Shown: positions 25,457 to 34,909 of the stretch, one piece after another
Numbering within the stretch: the stretch's first letter is position 1
How the letters are laid out: the number at the start of each line of letters is the position of its first letter
Assembly: GCA_964647355.1 (NCBI GenBank)
Contig: CAZYGK010000002.1
Span: forward strand, 1-64,000
DNA from: SZUA-430 sp964647355
GTDB taxonomy: Bacteria > Pseudomonadota > Alphaproteobacteria > Micropepsales > Micropepsaceae
Reading direction: 5' to 3'
Length of the DNA: 64,000 bases
Program-made: the position numbers and the translations under genes
Notes under the pieces: model-generated
What the model saw: only the letters and a program-made list of their open reading frames with translations
The model's database searches: none
What the model was told of the DNA's origin: nothing

Positions 25457-27820
25457 ATGTCTGAGACCGCTGCCCATCATAGCCATACCCACGGCGCGAA
25501 CGGCAACCACCTGCACCACACCAACACCGTCCGTGACCCGGTTTGCGGGATGACCGTCGATCCGGCGAAGACGCCACATCACGCCGACCATCGGGGCGTT
25601 GCCTATCACTTCTGCGCGGCACGCTGCCGAGAGAAATTTCTCGCCGACCCTACAAAGTATCTGACCGCCAAAGACGAGGGTGCGCCTGTGGCTCCTACAA
25701 AACCCGGCGTCATCTACACCTGCCCAATGCATCCCCAGGTCCGTCAGGAAGGGCCGGGCTCTTGCCCCATCTGCGGTATGGCGCTCGAACCGGAGAATGC
25801 GGCTCATATCGAAGAGGGGCCGAGTGCCGAACTCGTCGACATGACACGTCGCTTCTGGATCGGCCTCGCGCTCAGCCTGCCCGTTCTCGTTCTCGAAATG
25901 GGTGGCCATCTAACGGGTCTTGCGATGTGGCTCGGTCAACAAAACTCGAACTGGCTGCAGTTCCTGCTCGCGACGCCGGTCGTCCTTTGGGCGGGCTGGC
26001 CGTTTTTTGTTCGCGGTTGGCAATCGATCGTCAACCGTAGTCTGAACATGTTCACGCTCATCGCGATGGGCACCGGAATCGCCTGGATCTACAGCGTCGT
26101 CGCCACCGTCGCGCCGCAGGTGTTTCCCCCGGCCTTCCAAATCATGGACGGTGCAGTAGCCGTGTATTTCGAAGCGGCCGCGGTCATCACGGTTCTCGTG
26201 TTGCTCGGCCAAGTACTCGAACTGCGGGCCCGCGAGAACACCGGTGGCGCAATCCGGGCGTTGCTCAATCTTGCACCGAAAACCGCACGACGCGTTCGTC
26301 CAGACGGTGTGGACGAAGACGTTGCGCTCGATCTCGTTGCAAAGGGCGACCGGCTGCGTGTGCGCCCCGGCGAGAGCATCCCCGTCGATGGCGCGATCGT
26401 CGGAGGGCGCAGCAACGTCGATGAGTCGATGGTCACCGGAGAGCCCGTGCCGGTCGCCAAGTCGCTCGGCGACGCCGTCACCGGCGGAACGATCAATCAA
26501 ACCGGCAGCTTCATCATGGAAGCGCGCCGGGTCGGTAGCGAAACCCTGCTGGCGCAGATCGTGGATATGGTCGCCAAAGCGCAGCGCAGTCGTGCTCCAA
26601 TCCAGCGGCTGGCCGACCAAGTCTCGGGGTGGTTTGTACCTGCCGTGATCGCAATTGCGGCCGTGGCTTTCGTCGCATGGTCCATCTGGGGACCCGAGCC
26701 GCGATTCAGTTTCGGCCTGATCGCGGCGGTTGCCGTTCTGATCATAGCCTGCCCTTGCGCACTCGGGCTCGCGACACCGATGTCGATCATGGTTGGCGTT
26801 GGGCGAGGCGCCCAAGCCGGCGTTCTTATCAAGGATGCGGAGGCGCTCGAACGACTTGAAAAGATCGACACGCTGGTCGTCGATAAAACCGGCACGCTGA
26901 CGGAGGGTCGCCCCAAAGTGGTCGCGGTCGAGACCTCCGGGCCGGTTGGGAAGGACGATCTGCTACGCTTTGCGGCAGCACTGGAGCGTTCAAGCGAACA
27001 TCCGCTCGCTACGGCGATCGTGCGCGCGGCTCACGAAAGCAATTTGACTATACCTGCGGTCGAGACGTTTGAGGCCGTGACCGGCAAGGGTGTCACCGGC
27101 AGGGTCGAAGGAAAAATGGTCGCGCTCGGGAATGCAAAGCTGTTGCAGGACCTCAAGCTCGAAACAACGGCGCTGGACGGCGTCGCCGATCGTCTTCGCA
27201 AGGAGGGGGCCACCGCCATCTATGTCGCCATTGATGGTGTCCCCGCTGGCGTTGTTGCCGTGGCGGACCCCATCAAAGCTACGTCGGCGGATGCCATCGC
27301 CCAGCTGAAAGCGGCGGGCGTGCGCGTCGTCATGCTAACCGGTGACAATCGCACGACAGCCGATGCAGTTGCCCGCCAGCTCGGCATCGAAGAAGTGATC
27401 GCGGACGTTCTGCCGGATCAAAAGAGCGCCGTGATTGAAAGATTGCGCTCGGAAGGCCGCAAAGTCGCAATGGCGGGCGATGGCGTGAACGATGCACCCG
27501 CTCTCGCGGCTGCCGAAGTCGGTATTGCCATGGGCACCGGAACCGATGTCGCGATCCAGAGCGCGGGCGTCACGCTCGTCAAAGGCGATCTATCGGGAAT
27601 CGTGCGTGCGCGACATCTGTCGCACCAGGTCATGCGCAACATCCGGCAGAATCTCTTCTTCGCCTTCGTCTACAACGCTGCCGGGATACCGATTGCAGCC
27701 GGGGTGCTCTATCCTGTTCTCGGGCTCTTGCTCAGCCCCATCATCGCAGCAGCCGTGATGGCTCTGAGTTCCGTCAGCGTGATCGCAAACGCGCTGCGCC
27801 TTCGAGCAGCGCAGATTTAG
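25457..27820 (+). CDS. copA: Cu(+)-exporting P1B-type ATPase with YHS and heavy-metal-binding domains
   Basis: Inner membrane pump of 787 residues moving Cu(I) from cytosol to periplasm. Order: His-rich start (residues 7-21), YHS domain (about 26-70, DPVCGMTVD), CPMHP...CPICGM heavy-metal-binding motif (about 89-109), then the transmembrane domain with the CPC metal site at 432-434. DKTGT with the phosphorylated aspartate is at 476-480, followed by TGDN and GDGVNDAPAL hinge motifs. The usual CxxC HMA domain is replaced by the YHS/CPMHP pair. ATG at 25457 is chosen because the upstream extension runs through the csoR gene. Confidence 0.95.
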   Translation: MSETAAHHSHTHGANGNHLHHTNTVRDPVCGMTVDPAKTPHHADHRGVAYHFCAARCREKFLADPTKYLTAKDEGAPVAPTKPGVIYTCPMHPQVRQEGPGSCPICGMALEPENAAHIEEGPSAELVDMTRRFWIGLALSLPVLVLEMGGHLTGLAMWLGQQNSNWLQFLLATPVVLWAGWPFFVRGWQSIVNRSLNMFTLIAMGTGIAWIYSVVATVAPQVFPPAFQIMDGAVAVYFEAAAVITVLVLLGQVLELRARENTGGAIRALLNLAPKTARRVRPDGVDEDVALDLVAKGDRLRVRPGESIPVDGAIVGGRSNVDESMVTGEPVPVAKSLGDAVTGGTINQTGSFIMEARRVGSETLLAQIVDMVAKAQRSRAPIQRLADQVSGWFVPAVIAIAAVAFVAWSIWGPEPRFSFGLIAAVAVLIIACPCALGLATPMSIMVGVGRGAQAGVLIKDAEALERLEKIDTLVVDKTGTLTEGRPKVVAVETSGPVGKDDLLRFAAALERSSEHPLATAIVRAAHESNLTIPAVETFEAVTGKGVTGRVEGKMVALGNAKLLQDLKLETTALDGVADRLRKEGATAIYVAIDGVPAGVVAVADPIKATSADAIAQLKAAGVRVVMLTGDNRTTADAVARQLGIEEVIADVLPDQKSAVIERLRSEGRKVAMAGDGVNDAPALAAAEVGIAMGTGTDVAIQSAGVTLVKGDLSGIVRARHLSHQVMRNIRQNLFFAFVYNAAGIPIAAGVLYPVLGLLLSPIIAAAVMALSSVSVIANALRLRAAQI

Positions 27821-27831
27821 AGGTGCGTCAA

Positions 27832-27853
27832 CATTCGGCTGCGTCGCCGAATG
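27832..27853. other. Small perfect hairpin after copA
   Basis: CATTCGGC-TGCGTC-GCCGAATG is a perfect 8-bp stem with a 6-nt loop, 12 bp after the copA stop. It has no following T-run. It may be a weak terminator or mRNA 3' protector. Confidence 0.5.
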
Positions 27854-27887
27854 CAGTCAGGCCCGAAAAACAACAATGAGGTGATCA

Positions 27888-28424
27888 GTGACGTCCAGTA
27901 GAACCGCGCTGATCGCCTTTGGCATAGCCCTAGTAATCTTCGTCCTTACGCACCTCGCACCAATACCGGGCAACCTCAAAGACCTGATGGTCGTCAATGG
28001 TGGGCAGGCGATACTCGATCAGGTGCCCGCGTTCTCGACGCAGGCGGTATACGACCGTTTGGCTGCATTCGGGACAGACGGACGCGCTTCGTACCAGCGA
28101 TTTCTCTTGACGACGGACATCGTGTTTCCGCTCGGTCTGCTGGCCTTCCTCTTCTTGTTTGCAAGGTTTGCCGCGGAACGTTTTAGTGGTTGGCGTGCGC
28201 TGCCGACGCTTCTCCCGCTCGTGCCCGTGATGTGGTTCGCTTTGGATATGATGGAGAACCTATCCATCGTCGCGTTGCTGGCAGACTACCCGGCACAAAA
28301 CGACTTCATTGCTTCCTACCTCGGCCTGATTACGCTTGCGAAGCAATATGCGCTCGTTGCTTCGATTCTCGCACCGGTGGCGCTGCTCATCTACACGGTC
28401 GGCAAGCGCTATTTCCCACGTTAG
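27888..28424 (+). CDS. Four-helix membrane protein of unknown function
   Basis: Protein of 178 residues with four predicted transmembrane stretches (starting near residues 6, 77, 103 and 150). It starts with GTG at 27888 and has GAGG 6 nt upstream. I do not recognise the family. It follows the Cu(+)-ATPase by 67 bp on the same strand and may be copper-induced. It overlaps the convergent 28421 gene by 4 bp. Confidence 0.65.
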   Translation: MTSSRTALIAFGIALVIFVLTHLAPIPGNLKDLMVVNGGQAILDQVPAFSTQAVYDRLAAFGTDGRASYQRFLLTTDIVFPLGLLAFLFLFARFAAERFSGWRALPTLLPLVPVMWFALDMMENLSIVALLADYPAQNDFIASYLGLITLAKQYALVASILAPVALLIYTVGKRYFPR

Positions 28425-28891
28425 CGTGGGCTTGAAGCATTGTTCTTCGCCCCGTCGGCTAGGACGCGGCGCCTTACAATGACAAAAGCCAAGCCTGGCA
28501 CGACAATCCACTGCAGCAATGGAAGAAGCCCGGTTCCAAAGGGCGGAATCCGCGGCATCCATGCTGTGTAGGCCCATGTCCCTCGCACATCCACGTTCAG
28601 CCACTCGCTATAGACCGTGTAAGCGACGCTGATCATTATCGTAGCCAACATCACATTGCGAAAGCTTGTCGATGACGACGGCCAACCTCGGCCAAACGCA
28701 ACGAGACCGGCAACAAGCGACGATGTCATGATCACGAGGTCGCCCGCCGTACAATGCAAGACCGCAAAGGCGATTTCGGCTGCGGTGCCGGTCCACCAGA
28801 TCGTGTATAGGGGCAGTTGAACGACTTCCCAGGCCAAGTGCGCTGCAGCGGATATGACGAGAAGGATACGGAGCGCACCAAGCCATCCCAT
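28421..28891 (-). CDS. Membrane protein of unknown function downstream of cusA
   Basis: Protein of 156 residues with four or five hydrophobic segments and a conserved-looking WEVVQLPLYT stretch near residue 21. ATG at 28891 (MGWLGALRIL) gives a sensible membrane N-terminus, while the longer upstream frame runs antisense through cusA. It lies 20 bp after the cusA stop, so it is probably the last gene of the cus transcript. No enzyme motif is visible. Confidence 0.65.
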   Translation of the reverse strand: MGWLGALRILLVISAAAHLAWEVVQLPLYTIWWTGTAAEIAFAVLHCTAGDLVIMTSSLVAGLVAFGRGWPSSSTSFRNVMLATIMISVAYTVYSEWLNVDVRGTWAYTAWMPRIPPFGTGLLPLLQWIVVPGLAFVIVRRRVLADGAKNNASSPR

Positions 28892-28911
28892 ACTTTTGTG
28901 TCCTTTCCCAG

Positions 28912-31900
28912 CTATCCAAGACCCTGCGAAGCGTGACGCCATTGCGTTGATGCTCCGCTCTTTGCAAGCGCATAAATTGCCGGAATCACAACCAGCGTTA
29001 GGATCGTGGACGAGACCATACCGCCGATCATCGGCACGGCGATCCGTTGCATGATCTCGGACCCCGCGCCTGTCGACCACATGATGGGGAGAAGCCCCGC
29101 CATGATGGCCGCGACCGTCATAAGTTTTGGGCGCACGCGCTCGACGGCGCCTTCCATGACCGCCGCGTTGATGTCGGCGAGTGCGAGTGGCCGGCCTTCC
29201 GCCGCGGCGCGCTGGCGATGGGCGGCAAGCGCGTGGTCGAGGTAGATCAGCATCACGACGCCGGTTTCGGCGGCGACGCCCGCGAGCGCGATGAAGCCGA
29301 CCGCAACGGCGACGCTGAAGTTGAAGCCGAGCGCATACATCAGCCACAGCCCGCCGACGAGTGCGAACGGCACCGAGGCCATCACGATCAGCGTGTCGGT
29401 GAGCTTGCCGAAGTTGAGGTAGAGCAACAAGAAAATGATAAGCAACGTAACCGGCACCACGATCATCAGCTTCGCCTCGGCACGTTCCAGATACTCGAAC
29501 TGCCCGCTCCAAATCGGATAGACGCCGGGCGGGAACTTGACCTCGCGCGCGACGGTTTCGCGCGCTTCGGCGACGTAGCCGCCAAGGTCACGTTCGCGCA
29601 CATCGACAAAAACATAGGCCGCAAGCTGCGCATCCTCGGTTCGGATCGTCGAGGGGCCTTGCTCGAGCTTGATCGTAGCAACCTGGCCGAGCGGTACGCC
29701 GCCACCCGACGTCATCGGCACGATCACTTGGCGCGCGATCGTCTGCGGGTCGGAGCGCATGTCGCGAGGATAGCGGATGGTAACGCCGTAGCGCTCCCGG
29801 CCCTCGACCGTGGTGGTCACCGTCTCGCCGCCCAGCGCCATCGCAATCGTGTCCTGCACCTGGTCGACGCTAAGCCCGTAGCGCGCCAGCTCCCGCCGGT
29901 CTGGCTCAATCGTGAGGTAATAGCCGCCGCCGATACGTTCCGAAAACGCGCTCGCCGTCCCCCGCACCTTGCGCAGCACGCGCTCGATGTCGCGTGCCGC
30001 CGCCTCGATCTCGCCGAGCGAGCGGCCGATCACCTTGACGCCCACGGGCGTGCGGATGCCGGTCGAAAGCATGTCGATGCGGGCCTTGATGGGCATCGTC
30101 CAGGCGTTCGAGACGCCGGGAAACTGCAAGCTCGCGTCCATTTCGGCGATCAGCTTGTCGGTTGTCATGCCGGCGCGCCATTCGCTTTCCGGTTTCAGAT
30201 TGACGACGGTTTCGAACATCTCGAGCGGCGCTGGGTCGGTCGCGGTCTGCGCCCGGCCCGCCTTGCCGAAGACGGACGCGACTTCGGGAAACGACTTGAT
30301 GATTTTGTTCTGCGTCTGCACGAGCTCCGCCGCCTTCGTCACCGAAAGCCCGGGCAAAGTGGTCGGCATGTAGAACAGCGTACCTTCGTTCAACGTCGGC
30401 ATAAACTCCGAGCCCGTGCGCATCAGCGGCCAGACCGACACGGCAAGCACGGCGAGAGCGACGCCCACGGTCGCGAGTCGCGCGTTCAGCACGGTGCGGA
30501 TGACCGGCCGGTAGAGTGCGATCAGCACGCGGTTGATCGGGTTTTCGCTTTCGCCGCGAATTTTTCCCTTGATGAACAAGACCATCAGCGCGGGAACCAG
30601 CGTCACGGACAGCAGCGCAGCAGCCGCCATCGCAAACGTCTTCGTGAAAGCGAGCGGATGGAACAGGCGGCCTTCCTGCGCTTCGAGCGCAAAGATCGGC
30701 AGGAACGAAACCGTAATGATAAGCAAGCTGAAGAACAACGACGGGCCCACTTCGACGGCGGCGTCGACGATTGCTTGGCCGCGCGATTCGCCGGGCTTCA
30801 AGCGCTCGATGTGCTTGTGCGCGTTCTCGATCATGACGATCGCGGCATCGACCATCGCGCCGATCGCAATTGCGATGCCGCCAAGGCTCATGGTGTTGGA
30901 ACTGAGGCCCAACACCTTCATGCCCGCGAACGCGAGCAGCACGCCGACGGGCAGCATGATGATCGCGACAAGCGCACTGCGAACATGCAGCAGGAACACG
31001 ATACAAACCAGCGCGACGATGATGCTCTCTTCGGTCAAAGTGCGCTCGAGCGTTGCAATGGCGCGCGCGATCAGGTCCGATCGGTCGTACACCGGCACGA
31101 TGCGCGTGCCTTCGGGCAGGCTCGGCAGCAAAGCGTTCAGCGACCGCTTCGCCGCGGCGATCACATCGACCGTGTTGGCGCCTTGGCGTTGGGCGACGAT
31201 GCCCGCCGCGACCTCGCCTTCACCGTTCAACTCGGCCACGCCGCGCCGCTCGTCGGGACCGATCTCGACACGGGCCACGTCCTTGATCGTGACCGGCACG
31301 CCGCCCATCGCCTTCAGCGCGATCGCCTCGATGTCGGCGGCGCTCTTGAGATACCCGCGCCCACGCACGGCGTGTTCGGTTTCGCTGAGTTCCACGACCC
31401 GGCCGCCGACGTCTCGGTTCGACCCGGCAATCGCCTTGCGCACGTCGTCCAGCGTCAGGCCCAGCGCCAGCAGGCGCTTCGGATCGACGACGACATTGTA
31501 TTGTTTGACGAGGCCGCCGACGCTGGACACCTCGGCGACGCCATCGGCCTTGGCGGCGGCGAAGCGCGCGTACCAATCCTGCAACGTGCGCGTCTCGGCG
31601 AGATTGAGAGTCGGGTGTTCGATCGCGTACTGATAAACCCAGCCCACGCCGGTCGCATCCGGCCCGAGCGCGGGCGTGACGCCCGCAGGCAGGCGCCGCG
31701 CCGCCGCGTTCAGGTATTCGAGAACGCGGCTGCGCGCCCAATAGAGGTCGGTGCCGTCCTCGAAAATCACGTACACGAAGCTGACGCCAAAATACGAGAA
31801 GCCCCTTACAGCGCGCGACTTCGGCACACTCAGCATCGCGGTCGTCAGCGGATAGGTGACCTGATCCTCGATCACTTGCGGGGCTTGGCCCGGGTATTCG

Positions 31901-32052
31901 GTATAGACGATGACTTGCGTATCGGAGAGATCGGGGATCGCATCGACCGGTGTGGTCAAAAGCGAATAGACGCCCGCAATCGTCGCGAGCGCGGTCGCGA
32001 CGAGCACGAGCAACAGATTGTTCGCAGACCAACGGATAACGGCGGCGATCAT
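28912..32052 (-). CDS. cusA: HME-RND efflux pump, CusA type (Cu(I)/Ag(I))
   Basis: Inner membrane RND transporter of 1046 residues driving proton-coupled export of periplasmic metal. The TM4 signature reads AIGAMVDAAIVMIENAHK, the pattern of the monovalent-cation (CusA/SilA) class rather than the DFG...DG pattern of CzcA. The N-terminus (TTPVDAIPDLSDTQVIVYTEYPGQ) also matches CusA. ATG at 32052 overlaps the cusB stop as ATGA. No outer membrane factor is in this operon. Confidence 0.95.
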   Translation of the reverse strand: MIAAVIRWSANNLLLVLVATALATIAGVYSLLTTPVDAIPDLSDTQVIVYTEYPGQAPQVIEDQVTYPLTTAMLSVPKSRAVRGFSYFGVSFVYVIFEDGTDLYWARSRVLEYLNAAARRLPAGVTPALGPDATGVGWVYQYAIEHPTLNLAETRTLQDWYARFAAAKADGVAEVSSVGGLVKQYNVVVDPKRLLALGLTLDDVRKAIAGSNRDVGGRVVELSETEHAVRGRGYLKSAADIEAIALKAMGGVPVTIKDVARVEIGPDERRGVAELNGEGEVAAGIVAQRQGANTVDVIAAAKRSLNALLPSLPEGTRIVPVYDRSDLIARAIATLERTLTEESIIVALVCIVFLLHVRSALVAIIMLPVGVLLAFAGMKVLGLSSNTMSLGGIAIAIGAMVDAAIVMIENAHKHIERLKPGESRGQAIVDAAVEVGPSLFFSLLIITVSFLPIFALEAQEGRLFHPLAFTKTFAMAAAALLSVTLVPALMVLFIKGKIRGESENPINRVLIALYRPVIRTVLNARLATVGVALAVLAVSVWPLMRTGSEFMPTLNEGTLFYMPTTLPGLSVTKAAELVQTQNKIIKSFPEVASVFGKAGRAQTATDPAPLEMFETVVNLKPESEWRAGMTTDKLIAEMDASLQFPGVSNAWTMPIKARIDMLSTGIRTPVGVKVIGRSLGEIEAAARDIERVLRKVRGTASAFSERIGGGYYLTIEPDRRELARYGLSVDQVQDTIAMALGGETVTTTVEGRERYGVTIRYPRDMRSDPQTIARQVIVPMTSGGGVPLGQVATIKLEQGPSTIRTEDAQLAAYVFVDVRERDLGGYVAEARETVAREVKFPPGVYPIWSGQFEYLERAEAKLMIVVPVTLLIIFLLLYLNFGKLTDTLIVMASVPFALVGGLWLMYALGFNFSVAVAVGFIALAGVAAETGVVMLIYLDHALAAHRQRAAAEGRPLALADINAAVMEGAVERVRPKLMTVAAIMAGLLPIMWSTGAGSEIMQRIAVPMIGGMVSSTILTLVVIPAIYALAKSGASTQWRHASQGLG

Positions 32053-33449
32053 GGCGTCGCCTCCTTCACCGGCGGCGCGCCGGCAGTGAAGCTCTGCAAA
32101 GCCGCCCGCAGATTGCTTTCGGCGTCGATCAGAAACGTTGCCGAGGTCACGACCTCTTCCGTGCCGTCGAGGCCCGAAAGAACCGCGACCAAGCCGTTTG
32201 CACGGCGTCCTACGGTCACGGCACGAGGCTCGAACCGCCCCTCGCCGCGGACGACGAGCACCACTTGGCGAGCCCCCGAGTCGATAAGCGCACTATCGGG
32301 CACGGTCATGACGGGTTCGCCGGGGGGGCTTGCAACCTCGACTGACGCGAACATCCCCGGCACCAAGATTCCCTCGGGGTTTGGCAGTTCGATGCGCACT
32401 TTCGCGGTGCGCGTCGTCATCGAGACTTCCGGATAGACGAACGTCACCCGGCCCTCGAACGTCTTTCCCGGAAACGCGTTCAAAGTGATGCGCGCCGTCG
32501 CGCCGGGTTGTGCCATGGCGAGCGAATTCTCAGGCGCTTCGGCAATCACCCAAACGTTCGACAAATCGGCGAGGCGGTAGAGCGTCATGCCCGGCTCGGC
32601 CTGCATACCAACGATGACCAGCTTCTCGATCACGGTACCGTTCTGCGGCGCGGGCCATACAACATGGCCCTTGGGTTCGCCGGTTCGGATCAAGCGTTCG
32701 ATTTCGCGTTTCGGAACTTCGTAGTTTTCGAGACGCGCTCGCGCTGACGTCGCCGAGCGTGCGTTCGTGCGCGCATAGACGTCACCCAACTCCTGGGACA
32801 CGGCGCGCGCCTTCAAAGCGATCGAAAGCAAGGTTTCCTGTTGCAGAAGAAAGGGGCTGTTGATCTCGAACAGCGGCTGGCCCGCACGCACCTTCTCGCC
32901 GGTCGCCGCAACGTGCAGCTTCACGATGTTTGCTGGGAACTTCAGCGCGACGACGCCGAGCGTGCGTTCGTCGGCCGTGACCGTGCCCGACAAAAGCACG
33001 GTTTCGTTCAGCGCCTGGCGCATGACCTTCGCCGTGCGCACGCCGAGGCGCTGCACGCGGTCGAGGCTGATCTTCACCGTACCCGGTTCGTCGGCGCCTT
33101 CGTCGGCATAGACGGGGATATAGTCCATCCCCATCGAGTCTTTTTTCGGCATCGGCGATGTGTCGGCAAGGCCCATCGGGTTGCGGTAGTAGATCACCTT
33201 GCGGCCCTCGACGGGGCTTGGCTCCCCCGGCGAGCGCACGGCGACATAGTCGCGGCCTTGCGCGTCCTTCTTCGGCACTGGCGAATAGTCGGGCGCGCCG
33301 GACGGATCTTGGTAGTAGAGGACGCGTCCGGTGTTCGACGCCGACGCGTCCTCACGGTGCACCTCATGCGACGGCCACAGCCACCAGGCCATGCCGCCTG
33401 CCACGGCCAGCGCGAACGCGGCCGCAGCCCAGATGATCGGTCTGCGCAT
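32049..33449 (-). CDS. cusB: CusB-type periplasmic adaptor with two YYxxPxG/M heavy-metal-binding repeats
   Basis: HlyD-family membrane fusion protein of 466 residues. After an N-terminal membrane anchor come two heavy-metal-binding modules (VLYYQDPSGAP...PVPKKD and VIYYRNPMGLA...PMPKKD) at about 43-110, then the barrel-sandwich and alpha-hairpin adaptor core. CusB normally delivers Cu(I) to CusA through N-terminal methionines. The first module lacks the PM pair seen in the second, so it may bind less well. It sits between the FixH-like lipoprotein and cusA. Confidence 0.92.
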   Translation of the reverse strand: MRRPIIWAAAAFALAVAGGMAWWLWPSHEVHREDASASNTGRVLYYQDPSGAPDYSPVPKKDAQGRDYVAVRSPGEPSPVEGRKVIYYRNPMGLADTSPMPKKDSMGMDYIPVYADEGADEPGTVKISLDRVQRLGVRTAKVMRQALNETVLLSGTVTADERTLGVVALKFPANIVKLHVAATGEKVRAGQPLFEINSPFLLQQETLLSIALKARAVSQELGDVYARTNARSATSARARLENYEVPKREIERLIRTGEPKGHVVWPAPQNGTVIEKLVIVGMQAEPGMTLYRLADLSNVWVIAEAPENSLAMAQPGATARITLNAFPGKTFEGRVTFVYPEVSMTTRTAKVRIELPNPEGILVPGMFASVEVASPPGEPVMTVPDSALIDSGARQVVLVVRGEGRFEPRAVTVGRRANGLVAVLSGLDGTEEVVTSATFLIDAESNLRAALQSFTAGAPPVKEATP

Positions 33450-33451
33450 GA

Positions 33452-33871
33452 TCAGCGCGCCGTGACGACGACGAGGCCGCGCACGGTTTCCGCCTCACCT
33501 TGCACTTTGGCGCTCAACGTCAGCCCCCAGCGGCCGCCCATCGTCGGCGCGACCTTGAAGCGATAGACGCCGGGTTCGGGCGAGCCCTGAGCCTCGACCG
33601 GCGCCGCCATGCCGCCCATCCCATCGGGACCCATGTCGAAGCGCGTGTCGAAGATCACGGCGTTCACGACCGGCTTGCCGGTCGCCTTGTGAACGAGACG
33701 CACGTCAACGACAGCGCCCCCATCCATGGAGATTTCAGGCGTAGCGGTTGAAAACTCGTAGGTCGTCGACAAGGCCGGCGATTTTTCGCCGCAACCAGCA
33801 AGCGAGAGAAGCGCAAACGCCGTTACCAATGCAAGCAAGAGCGCGTTGCGCGCGTAGGAAGCGAAAGTCAT
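33452..33871 (-). CDS. FixH/YtkA-like lipoprotein
   Basis: Protein of 139 residues with a lipoprotein signal (ALLSLAGC) and an immunoglobulin-like FixH/YtkA beta domain containing a Met/Gly-rich loop (DMGPDGMGGMAAP). Related small proteins often sit upstream of CusB and are thought to bind copper in the periplasm. The cusB start is 2 bp after its stop, so it is the first recognisable gene of the cus operon. Confidence 0.8.
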   Translation of the reverse strand: MTFASYARNALLLALVTAFALLSLAGCGEKSPALSTTYEFSTATPEISMDGGAVVDVRLVHKATGKPVVNAVIFDTRFDMGPDGMGGMAAPVEAQGSPEPGVYRFKVAPTMGGRWGLTLSAKVQGEAETVRGLVVVTAR

Positions 33872-33931
33872 GTGTGTTGTCCTTGCGTATAGAAGTTCGA
33901 AGTCGATCCGCGGCTCTCGCGGATGCGATAG

Positions 33932-34291
33932 TCAGAACTGAGCAAGGAGGAATCGCGGCGGCGGTGTATCGGGCGGATGAACCAGGGCACGCGCCGTCGT
34001 GACTGCTTCCGGATCGACGCGTGCGTCCGGAAAGGCGGGCGCGCCGGCATCGGGTGGCACGGTGAAAGCCGTCGTCACGACGACGCAATCGCGTTGGCAA
34101 GATTTCTTTGCGTCGTGCGAACAATCCTTGCAGGGCATATCGCAGGGCTGCTTCCTTACGGCGGCGGTGACGTCCGTTGTCGGCTTGCTCGACATGCAAG
34201 AGGCGGCCGCTGGCGCCACGGGCGCAACAACAAGCGCCGCCGCCAGCGCAATGCGGGCGATCCGTTTGGTTATGGTCGATAGAGTCCACAT
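33932..34291 (-). CDS. Small Cys-rich exported protein
   Basis: Protein of 119 residues with a signal peptide (IARIALAAALVVAPVAPAAA). A cysteine cluster follows (SCMSS, PCDMPCKDCSHDAKKSCQRDC), and the end is PPPRFLLAQF. The closely spaced CxxxCxxC set with His suggests metal binding. It precedes the FixH-like gene by 60 bp on the same strand. I do not recognise a named family. Confidence 0.65.
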   Translation of the reverse strand: MWTLSTITKRIARIALAAALVVAPVAPAAASCMSSKPTTDVTAAVRKQPCDMPCKDCSHDAKKSCQRDCVVVTTAFTVPPDAGAPAFPDARVDPEAVTTARALVHPPDTPPPRFLLAQF

Positions 34292-34428
34292 CGCGTTTGA
34301 AGCTTACTACACCTTATTCGGCTTAGAAGACCGTTAATCAAAGCCCGCGCACCGCGGCCTTTGGTAACTTTCGTGTGCTGCGAAACCGTGGAAAGCGGCG
34401 GCTCGCAGGCCGCCGCATTCAGGGGCGT

Positions 34429-34548
34429 CTAACCCTTGCTCCAAAAGAGGTACTTCGCGAAGGCGGCAATACCAAGCACGAGGAATACGAGAGCGACCAA
34501 ACAGATCGCCATCATCCCCCACCCGCATCCCATCATTATCCCGTCCAT
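34429..34548 (-). CDS. 39-residue Met/Gly/Trp-rich membrane miniprotein
   Basis: A short frame encodes MDGIMMGCGWGMMAICLVAL and then a second hydrophobic stretch ending in KYLFWSKG. It is one membrane helix with an N-terminal Met/Cys cluster that could bind Cu(I) or Ag(I). Its ATG overlaps the stop of the preceding exported-protein gene (TGATG), which indicates translational coupling and supports it as a real gene despite its size. Similar miniproteins are known from copper/silver loci. Confidence 0.65.
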   Translation of the reverse strand: MDGIMMGCGWGMMAICLVALVFLVLGIAAFAKYLFWSKG

Positions 34549-34787
34549 CACGAGTCCGATCCCTTGGTTTGCGATTGGGAAGGCATCTTCGGCGTCTTGC
34601 AACGAACGCGAACCAGGAACGGAAGCTTGTGAACTGATCGGTAGCAGCGTTTCGCTTGCGGCGGCATCTGTGCCGGAGCTTGCGTTTGCGTCGGCGTTTG
34701 AGGTTGCTGGGGCTCGGCGGCAAATGAGGGGCCGCTGACGAGGAGGAATGCCGCGACTGTGGCGGCGAGAATCGACGTCGTTTTCAT
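34548..34787 (-). CDS. Small exported Pro/Gln-rich protein
   Basis: Protein of 79 residues with a clear signal peptide (ILAATVAAFLLVSGPSFA), then a Pro/Gln/Thr-rich linker and a basic C-terminal part with two cysteines (RCYRSVH, RVRCKTP). ATG at 34787 is chosen because the longer frame adds residues before the signal peptide. It is coupled to the miniprotein gene downstream. Function unknown. Confidence 0.55.
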   Translation of the reverse strand: MKTTSILAATVAAFLLVSGPSFAAEPQQPQTPTQTQAPAQMPPQAKRCYRSVHKLPFLVRVRCKTPKMPSQSQTKGSDS

Positions 34788-34909
34788 GTTAGGTTTCCTA
34801 TGAGCGCGTTCGCACTCGAATGTTTGATCGATGTTTTGGAAGCCGCGGACGCGCACGACGCATGGGTGGCGTCACCGGCGACCGCGATGCAGCTGCTTGC
34901 GAGCGTGCG

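Noticed and set aside
29047..32436. A 1129-codon plus-strand open frame opposite cusA and cusB
   Set aside because: It is Arg/His/Asp-rich antisense of a GC-rich gene and has no domain pattern. The minus strand encodes a full CusA with correct motifs and an ATGA link to cusB.
34334..34723. A 129-codon minus-strand frame covering the miniprotein region
   Set aside because: It is an out-of-frame shadow. The coupled 79- and 39-residue frames have a signal peptide and a membrane helix respectively.
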